Shown one piece after another: positions 17,276 to 25,419 of a DNA stretch of 64,000 nt. Under the pieces are notes generated by a model. It had not been told where the DNA came from. It made no database searches and saw nothing but the letters and a program-made list of their open reading frames with translations. The position numbers were made by a program, and so were the translations under genes. The first letter of the stretch is position 1; the number at the start of each line of letters is the position of its first letter. The stretch comes from Psychroserpens damuponensis (GTDB lineage Bacteria; Bacteroidota; Bacteroidia; Flavobacteriales; Flavobacteriaceae): assembly GCF_000826655.1 (NCBI RefSeq), contig NZ_JXJO01000016.1, forward strand, positions 166,001-230,000, in the 5' to 3' direction.

Positions 17276-19546
17276 ATGGCATTTGATATTGACATGATAA
17301 AAAAGGTTTATTCTAACATGACAGAGCGTGTAGATGCAGCTCGTGATATTGTTGGTAAACCATTAACCCTTTCAGAAAAAATATTATACTCTCACCTTTG
17401 GGATGGAACACCTACCAAAGCATTTGCAAGAGGTAAAGATTATGTTGATTTTGCACCAGATAGAGTAGCATGTCAAGATGCAACAGCACAAATGGCATTG
17501 TTACAATTTATGCAAGCTGGTAAAGCTCAAGTGGCTGTGCCAACTACTGTGCATTGTGATCACTTAATTCAAGCAAAAAATGGAGCTTCTATAGATTTAC
17601 AACATGCAATTAGTACTAGTAATGAAGTTTTTAATTTCTTAGAATCGGTTTCTAATAAATACGGAATTGGTTTCTGGAGACCAGGAGCAGGTATTATTCA
17701 TCAAGTTGTTTTAGAAAACTATGCATTTCCTGGCGGAATGATGATTGGTACAGATTCTCATACAGTAAATGCTGGAGGATTAGGTATGGTTGCCATTGGA
17801 GTTGGTGGAGCAGATGCTGTTGATGTTATGGCAGGAATGGCTTGGGAATTAAAATTTCCGAAGTTAATAGGTGTAAGATTAACTGGAAAACTATCTGGTT
17901 GGACAGCGCCTAAAGATGTGATTTTAAAAGTAGCCGATATTCTTACCGTTAAAGGAGGAACAGGTGCTATTGTTGAATACTTTGGACCTGGAGCACAAGG
18001 AATGTCTTGTACTGGTAAAGGTACTATTTGTAATATGGGTGCCGAAATAGGTGCAACAACGTCTACCTTTGGTTATGATGAGTCTATGGAACGTTATTTA
18101 CGTTCTACAGATAGAGCAGATGTTGCTGATGCAGCAAATGCAGTTAAAGGATATTTAACTGGTGATGATGAAGTATATGCTAACCCTGAGCAATATTTTG
18201 ATGAAGTTATTGATATTAATTTAACAGAGTTAAATCCATTATTAAACGGACCATTTACTCCAGATTTATCTACTCCTGTTGGTTCTACAATGACAGAGAA
18301 AGCAAAGTCTAACGAATGGCCATTAAAAGTAGAATGGGGTTTAATTGGGTCTTGTACGAACTCATCATACGAAGATTTATCTCGTGCATCTTCTGTGGCA
18401 CAACAAGCTTTAGATAAAGGGTTAAAAATGAAATCTGAATTAGGAATTAATCCAGGTTCTGAAATGGTAAGATATACCACAGAAAGAGACGGTATCCTTG
18501 ATATATTTGAAAAATTAGATGCTAAGATTTTTACAAACGCTTGTGGACCATGTATTGGTCAATGGGCTCGTTATGAAGATCCTAAAAATGCACCTAAAAA
18601 CAGTATCGTGCATTCATTTAATAGAAACTTTGCTAAACGTGCCGATGGAAATCCAAATACACACGCATTTGTAGCATCTCCAGAAATAACTGCTGCCATT
18701 GCTATTGCAGGTCGTTTGGATTTTAACCCAATGACAGATAAGTTAATTAATGAAAACGGAGAAGAAGTGATGTTAAGCGAGCCAACAGGATGGGAATTAC
18801 CTCCAAAAGGCTTCGCTGTTGATGATAATGGGTATTTAGCACCTATGGCAGATGGAAGTGGAGTTCAAGTAACTGTAGCATCAGATTCTGAAAGACTACA
18901 ATTATTAACACCTTTTGAGCCAATTGGAAATGATATTTCGGGAGCAAAATTATTAATTAAAGCTTTTGGTAAATGTACTACAGACCATATTTCTATGGCT
19001 GGACCTTGGTTGCGTTTTAGAGGACATCTAGATAATATTTCTAACAACTGCTTAATTGGAGCTGTTAATGCTTTTGGGAAGAAAACAAATTTCGTTAAAA
19101 ATCAATTAACAGGTGAGTTTGGTGGTGTGCCAGATACTGCAAGAGCTTATAAAGCTGCAGGAGTAAAATCAGTAGTTGTTGGTGATCATAACTACGGTGA
19201 AGGATCATCTCGTGAGCATGCTGCAATGGAGCCTAGACATTTAGGTGTTGTTGCTGTAATTGTAAAATCTTTTGCACGTATTCATGAAACAAACCTTAAA
19301 AAACAAGGGATGTTAGGATTAACATTTGTGAATGAAAGTGATTATGATTTAATTCAAGAGGATGATACATTTAACTTTACGGATTTAAATGAATTTGCAC
19401 CAGAAAAGCAATTAACATTAGAAATTGTTCATGCAGATGGAAGTAAAGATACAGTGATGTTAAACCATACGTATAACCAAGCACAAATTGATTGGTACAA
19501 TGAAGGTTCGGCATTAAACTTAATTAAAAAAGAAAATGCTGCTTAG
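17276..19546 (+). CDS. acn: Aconitate hydratase (mitochondrial type)
   Basis: This 756-residue protein begins with [14 protein letters not shown], typical of mitochondrial-type aconitases. Cluster ligands are [11 protein letters not shown] (about 358) and ACGPCIGQW (two Cys, about 421 and 424), which bind the [4Fe-4S] cluster. The C-terminal swivel domain contains [14 protein letters not shown]. It isomerises citrate to isocitrate in the TCA cycle in the cytosol. A 239-bp gap precedes it with no gene visible, and a good terminator follows. It is monocistronic. Confidence 0.97.
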   Translation: MAFDIDMIKKVYSNMTERVDAARDIVGKPLTLSEKILYSHLWDGTPTKAFARGKDYVDFAPDRVACQDATAQMALLQFMQAGKAQVAVPTTVHCDHLIQAKNGASIDLQHAISTSNEVFNFLESVSNKYGIGFWRPGAGIIHQVVLENYAFPGGMMIGTDSHTVNAGGLGMVAIGVGGADAVDVMAGMAWELKFPKLIGVRLTGKLSGWTAPKDVILKVADILTVKGGTGAIVEYFGPGAQGMSCTGKGTICNMGAEIGATTSTFGYDESMERYLRSTDRADVADAANAVKGYLTGDDEVYANPEQYFDEVIDINLTELNPLLNGPFTPDLSTPVGSTMTEKAKSNEWPLKVEWGLIGSCTNSSYEDLSRASSVAQQALDKGLKMKSELGINPGSEMVRYTTERDGILDIFEKLDAKIFTNACGPCIGQWARYEDPKNAPKNSIVHSFNRNFAKRADGNPNTHAFVASPEITAAIAIAGRLDFNPMTDKLINENGEEVMLSEPTGWELPPKGFAVDDNGYLAPMADGSGVQVTVASDSERLQLLTPFEPIGNDISGAKLLIKAFGKCTTDHISMAGPWLRFRGHLDNISNNCLIGAVNAFGKKTNFVKNQLTGEFGGVPDTARAYKAAGVKSVVVGDHNYGEGSSREHAAMEPRHLGVVAVIVKSFARIHETNLKKQGMLGLTFVNESDYDLIQEDDTFNFTDLNEFAPEKQLTLEIVHADGSKDTVMLNHTYNQAQIDWYNEGSALNLIKKENAA

Positions 19547-19570
19547 TATTTTTTAATAGAAACTAAAATG

Positions 19571-19598
19571 AGCCTTTGAGAAATCAAAGGCTTTTTTT
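19571..19598 (+). terminator. Terminator after aconitase
   Basis: AGCCTTTGA / TCAAAGGCT stem (9 bp) with loop GAAA, followed by seven T. The GAAA tetraloop and T-run make a textbook intrinsic terminator. Confidence 0.9.
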
Positions 19599-19666
19599 AT
19601 AATACGTATTGTAAGGAGATTAGTGTTTATACGACTTCAAAACAACTAACATTAAAACTCACTCTA

Positions 19667-20338
19667 ATGCAATCACTATGGTTTTTTGACGATGTTAACC
19701 TATTTAAGGTACTTTGTCCTCACAAATTTAAAGCGTACAAGAAAGATCATGACTTTGATGCGTATAAAAAGAAAGACTATATATATTTTGAAGACGACTC
19801 GGCCAATAAAGTCTATCTCATTGAAAAAGGTAAAGTTAAAATAGGATACTATAATGAAAATGGGGATGAAATTGTAAAAGCTATTTTGTCTAAAGGTGAA
19901 TTATTTGGAGAAAAAGCTATTCTTGGAGATAATGTTAGAGATGAGTTTGCGCAATCTATAGATAATTCTACGTCTATTTGTCCTATTGGTGTAACCACTA
20001 TGCACGATCTTATGAGAGACAATCAAACCTTTAGTTTTAAAGTTTACAAGTTTATTGGGTTTAAGTTTAAAAAATTAGAACGACGCTTGCAATTACTTTT
20101 GTTTAAAGACACCAAAACTAGATTGGTGGAATTTTTAGATGAATTATGTTCCGATTATGGGTACGACTGCGAGAAAACAGGAGATCACGTAGTTAAGCAT
20201 CCTTATACTCAAAAAGATATAGCCTCTTTAATTGGTACATCTCGACCAACACTTAATATTTTACTCAATGAACTTAAAGAAGAAAATTACATTGATTTTA
20301 ATAGAAATGAAATTAGAATTTTAAAAAGATCGGCATAA
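19667..20338 (+). CDS. Crp/Fnr-family transcription regulator
   Basis: The protein has 223 residues. A cyclic-nucleotide-binding fold spans about 20-130 (VYLIEKGKVKIGYYNENGDEIV, GELFGEKAILGD), and a winged helix HTH lies near 180-215 (YTQKDIASLIGTSRPTLNILLNELKEE). No Fnr-type cysteine cluster at the N-terminus is seen, and the conserved Arg of true cAMP pockets is not obvious, so the ligand is unknown. The target may be the lipoprotein gene 84 bp downstream, but nothing proves it. Confidence 0.9.
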   Translation: MQSLWFFDDVNLFKVLCPHKFKAYKKDHDFDAYKKKDYIYFEDDSANKVYLIEKGKVKIGYYNENGDEIVKAILSKGELFGEKAILGDNVRDEFAQSIDNSTSICPIGVTTMHDLMRDNQTFSFKVYKFIGFKFKKLERRLQLLLFKDTKTRLVEFLDELCSDYGYDCEKTGDHVVKHPYTQKDIASLIGTSRPTLNILLNELKEENYIDFNRNEIRILKRSA

Positions 20339-20422
20339 AATTTCCCATGTGTTAGCTAGCTAACATTTAAACATTTATCTAAGTTATAATTTTGACGTAT
20401 CAATAATAAAAATTATAAAGCG

Positions 20423-21304
20423 ATGATTAAAAAAATGTTTTTAGCAGTTTTGGCATTAGGAACTTTTGCCACCTCATGTAGTAATGATGACGACACAGTT
20501 AGTGCGCCTACAACCTCAGATTTGACACTAAATCTCACCGGATTAGAATCACTAGGAAGTGATTTTGTTTATGAAGGATGGATCATTGTAGATGGCGCTC
20601 CAGTATCAACAGGAACCTTTACAAGTGTTAATTTTCCTCAAACGTTTACAGTAAACACAGAGCAATTAAATAGTGCAACAACATTTGTGCTTTCAATTGA
20701 GCCTGCAGTAGATCCAGATCCTGCACCTGCAGCTACTAAAATTTTAGCTGGTGATTTTTCAGGAACTTCAGCGAGCGTGAATTCTAATGGTATTGTTGGA
20801 GATTTTAGTGCCTCTACAGGAACTTATATTTTAGCAACGCCTACAGATATGGATGATACCAACGAAGAAAGTGGTGTTTGGTTTTTAGATAACTCGAGTG
20901 GAACTGCTGTAGCAGGATTAGACTTACCAACATTATCTGAAGGTTGGAAATATGAAGGTTGGGCTGTTTTAAACGGTACTCCAATTAGTACAGGAACATT
21001 TTTAGATCCTGCAGCTGCAGATGATAATGCAGCAACATCTATGTTTAAAGGTGATGCAGGAAATGGTCCAGGATATCCAGGAGAAGATTATTTGCAAAAT
21101 GCACCTGATGGCATGACATTTCCAACAGATTTAAGAGATGCTACCATTGTAATTTCTGTTGAGCCAAGTCCAGATAACAGTCCTATGCCATTTACGCTAA
21201 AGCCATTAGCGCATGTTGTACCAACAGACGCTATGACACATACACCAATTTCAATGGGAACAGGACCAATTGCTAGTATTTCTGGTTCTGTAACAAGAAA
21301 CTAA
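20423..21304 (+). CDS. Lipoprotein with two RskA-C-like repeats
   Basis: This 293-residue lipoprotein has Cys19 in the lipobox (TFATSC) followed by SNDDD, a typical surface-export sequence of Bacteroidota lipoproteins. The body holds two similar units: DFVYEGWIIVDGAPVSTGTF (about 47-66) and WKYEGWAVLNGTPISTGTF (about 173-191), each followed by a strand ending in SIEP/SVEP. The EGW..G.P.STG pattern resembles the C-terminal sensor domain of anti-sigma-K factors, but there is no anti-sigma N-terminal domain. Function is unknown; a surface ligand-binding role is plausible. It is followed by a hairpin at 21352-21381. Confidence 0.82.
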   Translation: MIKKMFLAVLALGTFATSCSNDDDTVSAPTTSDLTLNLTGLESLGSDFVYEGWIIVDGAPVSTGTFTSVNFPQTFTVNTEQLNSATTFVLSIEPAVDPDPAPAATKILAGDFSGTSASVNSNGIVGDFSASTGTYILATPTDMDDTNEESGVWFLDNSSGTAVAGLDLPTLSEGWKYEGWAVLNGTPISTGTFLDPAAADDNAATSMFKGDAGNGPGYPGEDYLQNAPDGMTFPTDLRDATIVISVEPSPDNSPMPFTLKPLAHVVPTDAMTHTPISMGTGPIASISGSVTRN

Positions 21305-21351
21305 TTAAAAGTATTACTCAGCAACATTTAGAGTTTTTGTTGTTAGATTTG

Positions 21352-21381
21352 AAACGCATTACCGACTATGGTAATGCGTTT
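21352..21381 (+). terminator. Hairpin, probable terminator after the repeat lipoprotein
   Basis: Perfect 12-bp stem AAACGCATTACC / GGTAATGCGTTT with loop GACTAT, ending in TTTCTT. The T-run is short, so termination may be leaky into the TlpA gene 14 bp downstream. Confidence 0.65.
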
Positions 21382-21395
21382 CTTAATTTATAACA

Positions 21396-21971
21396 ATGGC
21401 AAAACAACCCAAACGATTCAAGATATCTAATATTATTTTTATCGTAATCATCGCATTACTCATCATTCCACAAACGAGGCAACCCATTCAAGTATTTTTG
21501 CAAAAAGGGATTGCAATGTTTGTAAAACCCAGTGTTATCGATACTTCGGAAAGATTAAAACTCACAAGTTATAACTGGTCATTAAAAGATTTGGAAGGAG
21601 AAACTTTTGATTTTTCTTCCGCAGAAGGAAAAGTAATTGTCATTAATTTTTGGGCTACTTGGTGTCCACCTTGCATTGCCGAAATGCCGAGTTTAGATCA
21701 ACTCTATCAACATTATAAATCTAATGACGATGTCGTTTTTCTTTTTGTTTCAAACGAAGATACTGAGCTTATAAATAATTTCATTACTAACAAATCATAC
21801 AGCTTCAATGCTTATCAATCGTTAACAAATTATCCACAAGAGTTTGATGTCACTTCAATACCTAGAACCTATGTAATTAGTAAAAAAGGAGAGATTGTTA
21901 TAGATAAATCTGGTGCAGCAGACTGGAATAGTGATACGGTAATTTCTACCATTGACGAGTTGCTTCAGTAG
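21396..21971 (+). CDS. TlpA/ResA-like membrane-anchored thiol-disulfide oxidoreductase
   Basis: This 191-residue protein has one N-terminal span (about 11-25) and a thioredoxin domain facing the periplasm. The active site is WATWCPPC (Cys90-Cys93), and the cis-Pro is in SIPRTYVI (about 160). It should reduce specific periplasmic disulfides, for example in cytochrome c maturation or metallochaperones. No maturation genes are adjacent, so the partner is unknown. Confidence 0.92.
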   Translation: MAKQPKRFKISNIIFIVIIALLIIPQTRQPIQVFLQKGIAMFVKPSVIDTSERLKLTSYNWSLKDLEGETFDFSSAEGKVIVINFWATWCPPCIAEMPSLDQLYQHYKSNDDVVFLFVSNEDTELINNFITNKSYSFNAYQSLTNYPQEFDVTSIPRTYVISKKGEIVIDKSGAADWNSDTVISTIDELLQ

Positions 21972-22106
21972 AAAAAAAGAGAGAAGCCAATGACAACTTC
22001 TCTCCTTGTAAACTAATTTTTAGCCTACATCCTTAAGTCTTAATAAAAACAGGGTTTTAAAATTTTCATGATTAATTACTGTTTTAAATAAATAGTATTA
22101 TGTTGG

Positions 22107-22982
22107 TTAATGAAATGGGCTACCACAAGATTCTTCAGTTTTAAGACAACTCGCTTTATGCTCATCGGCAAATTTCCAACCTCTAAGTGTTTTTTGTCCT
22201 TCTGGACTTTGCCAATAGGCATTGTTCTTATCTTTAATATATTTACTGTAAGCGTCTGCCTCTTTTTGCATAGTAGCCAAATCTGCTTCATCTTTAGATG
22301 TCAACGTATAGGCGATTTGTTTTTCACGCATAGCGGTTAAATAATCAGATATCATTTTACGCACATTCTCTTGAGCCAAGGCCTTATATTCTGGTGCTTT
22401 TCTAGGGTCTGGTCCTGCACTATTATTTAGAGCAATATTTTTTGCTTTATTTAAAAATTTACCGAAACCTTTTTTCTTTTTTTTAGTCTTTGAAGTTGCC
22501 TCACCATCTGGTGTTGTACCCTTTAGCACATAAACTCTATTTATGTCGCCAAATTCTGTACGACTGTTAAAATGATCTATAAAAAATATATAATTGCCAA
22601 TAGCTACATAGCCTTGGTTAAACACTTTTTCATAAACGATATATGTGTTTGGAAACCCAGTAAAAGTTTGTCTGTTTTTTGTAAAATCTGCTATATATTG
22701 GCTTCCTTTTTCGTCATTATCATTTTTATCTATAATAGCTATTCCAGAGTCAATACCTTCATGATTTAATAATTTTACAATAACTTCTTGTGGCTCGTTA
22801 TATTGACCAACTCTTTCTTGACTAAGATTTATTGACTGTTTTCCTTCGTTATCAATGCCTACACCTGGATACTCAATGTAAACTGGGTTTTCGCCTTTTG
22901 CTTTAATATTTTCAAAAAATGTTTGCTGTGCAAATGTACTTGTGGTTACTAATGCAATAAAAAATAATAAAATGGTTTTCAT
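22107..22982 (-). CDS. Secreted protein of unknown function, first of three cassette genes
   Basis: The start is ATG 22982 (MKTILLFFIALVTTSTFAQ), which gives a clean 19-residue signal peptide. An in-frame start further upstream lies in a duplicated non-coding leader and is rejected. The 291-residue protein has a beta-rich N-terminal half, a basic linker KTKKKKKGFGKFLNKAKNI (about 175-193), then a helical charged C-terminal half ending with two Cys (SCLKTEESCGSPFH). There is no T9SS tail, unlike its two neighbours. I do not recognise the family. Its leader (22983 upward) is almost identical to those of the next two genes. Confidence 0.8.
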   Translation of the reverse strand: MKTILLFFIALVTTSTFAQQTFFENIKAKGENPVYIEYPGVGIDNEGKQSINLSQERVGQYNEPQEVIVKLLNHEGIDSGIAIIDKNDNDEKGSQYIADFTKNRQTFTGFPNTYIVYEKVFNQGYVAIGNYIFFIDHFNSRTEFGDINRVYVLKGTTPDGEATSKTKKKKKGFGKFLNKAKNIALNNSAGPDPRKAPEYKALAQENVRKMISDYLTAMREKQIAYTLTSKDEADLATMQKEADAYSKYIKDKNNAYWQSPEGQKTLRGWKFADEHKASCLKTEESCGSPFH

Positions 22983-23184
22983 AATAAATTTGGTTTTATA
23001 ATTATGACACAAAAATGATAAAGTGTAGTTGGAGTTTGTTTGACTTTTTAGTGAATGGTAAGATTTTGTAAATGAATAGCAATAAAAAAAAGGAAGGCCT
23101 TGAAGACTTTCCTTTGTTAGTATAAATTGAACTTTGGTTTATTTCTTTATAAAGCGTTTTACGTGTTGGTTTCCTTCTAAATCT
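22981..23184. repeat. Duplicated leader/terminator cassette, copy A
   Basis: About 204 bp near-identical to 25216-25419. It runs from the signal-peptide start of the 22107-22982 gene, through its AT-rich leader, through a hairpin (GGAAGGCC...GACTTTCC, 23090-23113) that terminates the upstream minus-strand gene, into the last codons (QHVKRFIKK) of that gene. The shorter copy at 28000-28097 lacks the terminator part. Differences are single bases, so the duplication is recent or kept similar by gene conversion. Confidence 0.9.
23083..23113 (-). terminator. Terminator after LamG/LRR T9SS gene
   Basis: Read on the minus strand: AAAGGAAAGTCTTCAAGGCCTTCC followed by eight T. The same hairpin is duplicated at 25319-25350. 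Confidence 0.75.
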
Positions 23185-25217
23185 ATAATTTTAATGAGAT
23201 AAATACCTTTTGAAAGACTAGAAACATCTACAGTTTTAGTATTGGTTTTAATTACCTCTTTTCCTAATAATGAATAGACAAAAACGTTAGCAACATTTGA
23301 TTCTGTTTTTATATTTATAGTTGATTTTGTTGGATTCGGATAGATTGAAATTTCGTTATTTTGAAATACTACATCTTCAGTATTTAAGGTGAAATTTGCA
23401 CATTCTGAATCTAATTGATAAAACTCTGTTATCGCATCTTTCATTGAATTATTTAAACTAAAAGCAGGATCATCTACAAACACACAAGTTAACATAGGCG
23501 AACCAGCAGTTTCTATAAACAAATTATTGGATACATTGGTACCTGTTCTTAAATCAATATTGGTTAGCATGTTACCACTTAAATATATGTAATTGATATT
23601 TGTATTAGATGATAAATCTAAATTGGCAATGTTATGTACATATTGAGCTTCTAAATATTGTAAGCTTTCGTGGGTTGATAAATCTACATCTGTTAAACTT
23701 GTATCGCTAATAATAAGTGTAGTTATTGAGCTTAAACCATTAATATTTAATGACGTTAAAGGATTATCTCCAACATGTAATCCAGTTAAATACCTATTAG
23801 CTCTAAAATCCATAATTGAGACATTGTTATAACTTAAATCTAAGTTAGTCGCATTTGCGAATGCTTGCAGTCCTGTAATATCTTGGATTCCGCTAGTGCT
23901 CAAATAAAGACCTACTGTATAATCTCTAGCTTCCGCAACTTGTATTTCTGAATCTCCATTGTTGTTTATCGATGTATTATTTAATAAACTAGTCCTTAAA
24001 GCAATATCAGGTATATTAACATTCGCTGTATCACAATTAAGTGAAAAAATGGTATAAGCATTAATATTAGTCCAGTTTGTATTACTGTAGCTCACATCAT
24101 CTACCTCAATACAATATAAACCGTAATTGTTTAGCACATTAAAATTAGCATCACTTATATTAGAATTATTACCATTTTGAATATTTAGAGTTATTAATTG
24201 ATTATTATTTGCCTCTAAACTTGTTAAAGCAGTATTACTAGAAACATCTAAATGTTCTAAATTATTATTACTAATATCTAAACCCGATATGTTTACAAAT
24301 GCTTCTAAACCTGCACTATTGTCAATGTTTAGATTTGTCACATTAATTACACCAGTATAATTTATAGCTTCTGAAGGCTGTATTTCCGAATCTGAATTAG
24401 TATTTATTGTCGCATCACTAACCAAAGCCGCTTTTAAGTTAGCGTCTGGAATATCTACAACCAGACCTTCATTATATAATGCATTAACTTCAGCTGTAGT
24501 AATTCCGCGTTCAAAATAATATATATCATCCATTAGTCCATCGTAGCGGTTATTACCTGTTGTTCCTCCTGTTAAGGCATTGTAAGTATCGTTACTATGT
24601 AACATACCAACTTGCTGTGTTCCATTGAAAGGCACAGTAGTTAATACAAAATCTAAGACCAAAACATTATCTACGTATAATTGCTTTATATATTGCTGAT
24701 CTATACCATCATTTTCTTTGCCTACTATTGCTACAATATGATGCCAATTATCATCTAAAAACGTATCACTTATATACTGTGTATCCGGAAAACTACCACA
24801 AGATAAACCACCAGAACAATAATAACCTGTTTTATAGAATAAGGAATTACCGTTAAGTCCAATTATCCAACCGTTCTCTTGAACATTATCATATTGATGA
24901 AATAAAATACCATCTGTTGTTGACTTAATCCAAAAACTTAATGATAATTGATTTCCATCATAACCCGATCTATTAGGCATAACACCCATATTAAAGTGCC
25001 CATTATTTAAATCAGTTGCAGAATTTGCATTCCCAAAACGATCCGTTACAAACGTTGGTGTTCCGTAACCACTATTAAGTACTAAATCATAATTAGTACC
25101 TGCTTGATTTGTAATATCGCTATTTGTAAAACTATAATGTTTGGTTGCATCTGTGGGAAACTGCGCAAATGCATAACTACTAATAAGCAGTAATAAAAAA
25201 AGTAATTTTGTTTTCAT
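23139..25217 (-). CDS. T9SS-secreted surface protein with LamG and leucine-rich repeats
   Basis: Start ATG 25217 (MKTKLLFLLLLISSYAFAQ), giving 692 residues. A LamG/concanavalin-like domain spans about 30-235 (GHFNMGVMPNR, LSLSFWIKSTTDG, DNWHHIVAIVG, RYDGLMDDIYYFERG). Two blocks follow that begin VDIPDANLKAALV / VNIPDIALRTSLL and carry Bacteroidota-type LRRs (LDVSSNTALTSLEANNNQL). A type A T9SS sorting domain (ISIYPNPTKSTINIK to the KRFIKK end, about 620-692) directs export through the outer membrane and anchoring. It is probably an adhesin or glycan-binding surface protein. Its last codons and leader are nearly identical in DNA to those of the next gene, indicating duplication. Confidence 0.92.
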   Translation of the reverse strand: MKTKLLFLLLLISSYAFAQFPTDATKHYSFTNSDITNQAGTNYDLVLNSGYGTPTFVTDRFGNANSATDLNNGHFNMGVMPNRSGYDGNQLSLSFWIKSTTDGILFHQYDNVQENGWIIGLNGNSLFYKTGYYCSGGLSCGSFPDTQYISDTFLDDNWHHIVAIVGKENDGIDQQYIKQLYVDNVLVLDFVLTTVPFNGTQQVGMLHSNDTYNALTGGTTGNNRYDGLMDDIYYFERGITTAEVNALYNEGLVVDIPDANLKAALVSDATINTNSDSEIQPSEAINYTGVINVTNLNIDNSAGLEAFVNISGLDISNNNLEHLDVSSNTALTSLEANNNQLITLNIQNGNNSNISDANFNVLNNYGLYCIEVDDVSYSNTNWTNINAYTIFSLNCDTANVNIPDIALRTSLLNNTSINNNGDSEIQVAEARDYTVGLYLSTSGIQDITGLQAFANATNLDLSYNNVSIMDFRANRYLTGLHVGDNPLTSLNINGLSSITTLIISDTSLTDVDLSTHESLQYLEAQYVHNIANLDLSSNTNINYIYLSGNMLTNIDLRTGTNVSNNLFIETAGSPMLTCVFVDDPAFSLNNSMKDAITEFYQLDSECANFTLNTEDVVFQNNEISIYPNPTKSTINIKTESNVANVFVYSLLGKEVIKTNTKTVDVSSLSKGIYLIKIIDLEGNQHVKRFIKK

Positions 25218-25419
25218 AATAAATTTGGTTTTATAATTATGACACAAAAATGATAAAGTGTAGTTGGAGTTTGTTTGACTTTTTAGTGAATGGTAAGATT
25301 TTGTAAATGAATAGCAATAAAAAAAAGGAAGGCCTTGAAGACTTTCCTTTTTTAGTATAAATAGAATTTTGGTTTATTTCTTTATAAAGCGTTTTACGTG
25401 TTGGTTTCCTTCTAAATCT
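25216..25419. repeat. Duplicated leader/terminator cassette, copy B
   Basis: Matches copy A (22981-23184) almost base for base over about 204 bp. It includes the start of one gene, its leader, the upstream gene's terminator and the shared C-terminal codons QHVKRFIKK. Confidence 0.9.
25319..25350 (-). terminator. Terminator after LamG/beta-helix T9SS gene
   Basis: Same hairpin as at 23083-23113, read on the minus strand, with a T-run of eight on its 3' side. Confidence 0.75.

Noticed and set aside
17104..17286. 60-codon frame upstream of aconitase
   Set aside because: No start signal or domain; it overlaps the aconitase start and is AT-rich intergenic sequence.
21972..22006. GAGAGAAG...CTTCTCTC hairpin after the TlpA gene
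   Set aside because: The loop is long and no T-run follows, so I do not call it a terminator.
22983..23012. N-terminal extension MCHNYKTKFI shared by the three cassette genes
   Set aside because: It is the translation of the duplicated non-coding leader. Only the start at MKT gives a signal peptide, and copy C changes Cys to Phe by a single-base difference.
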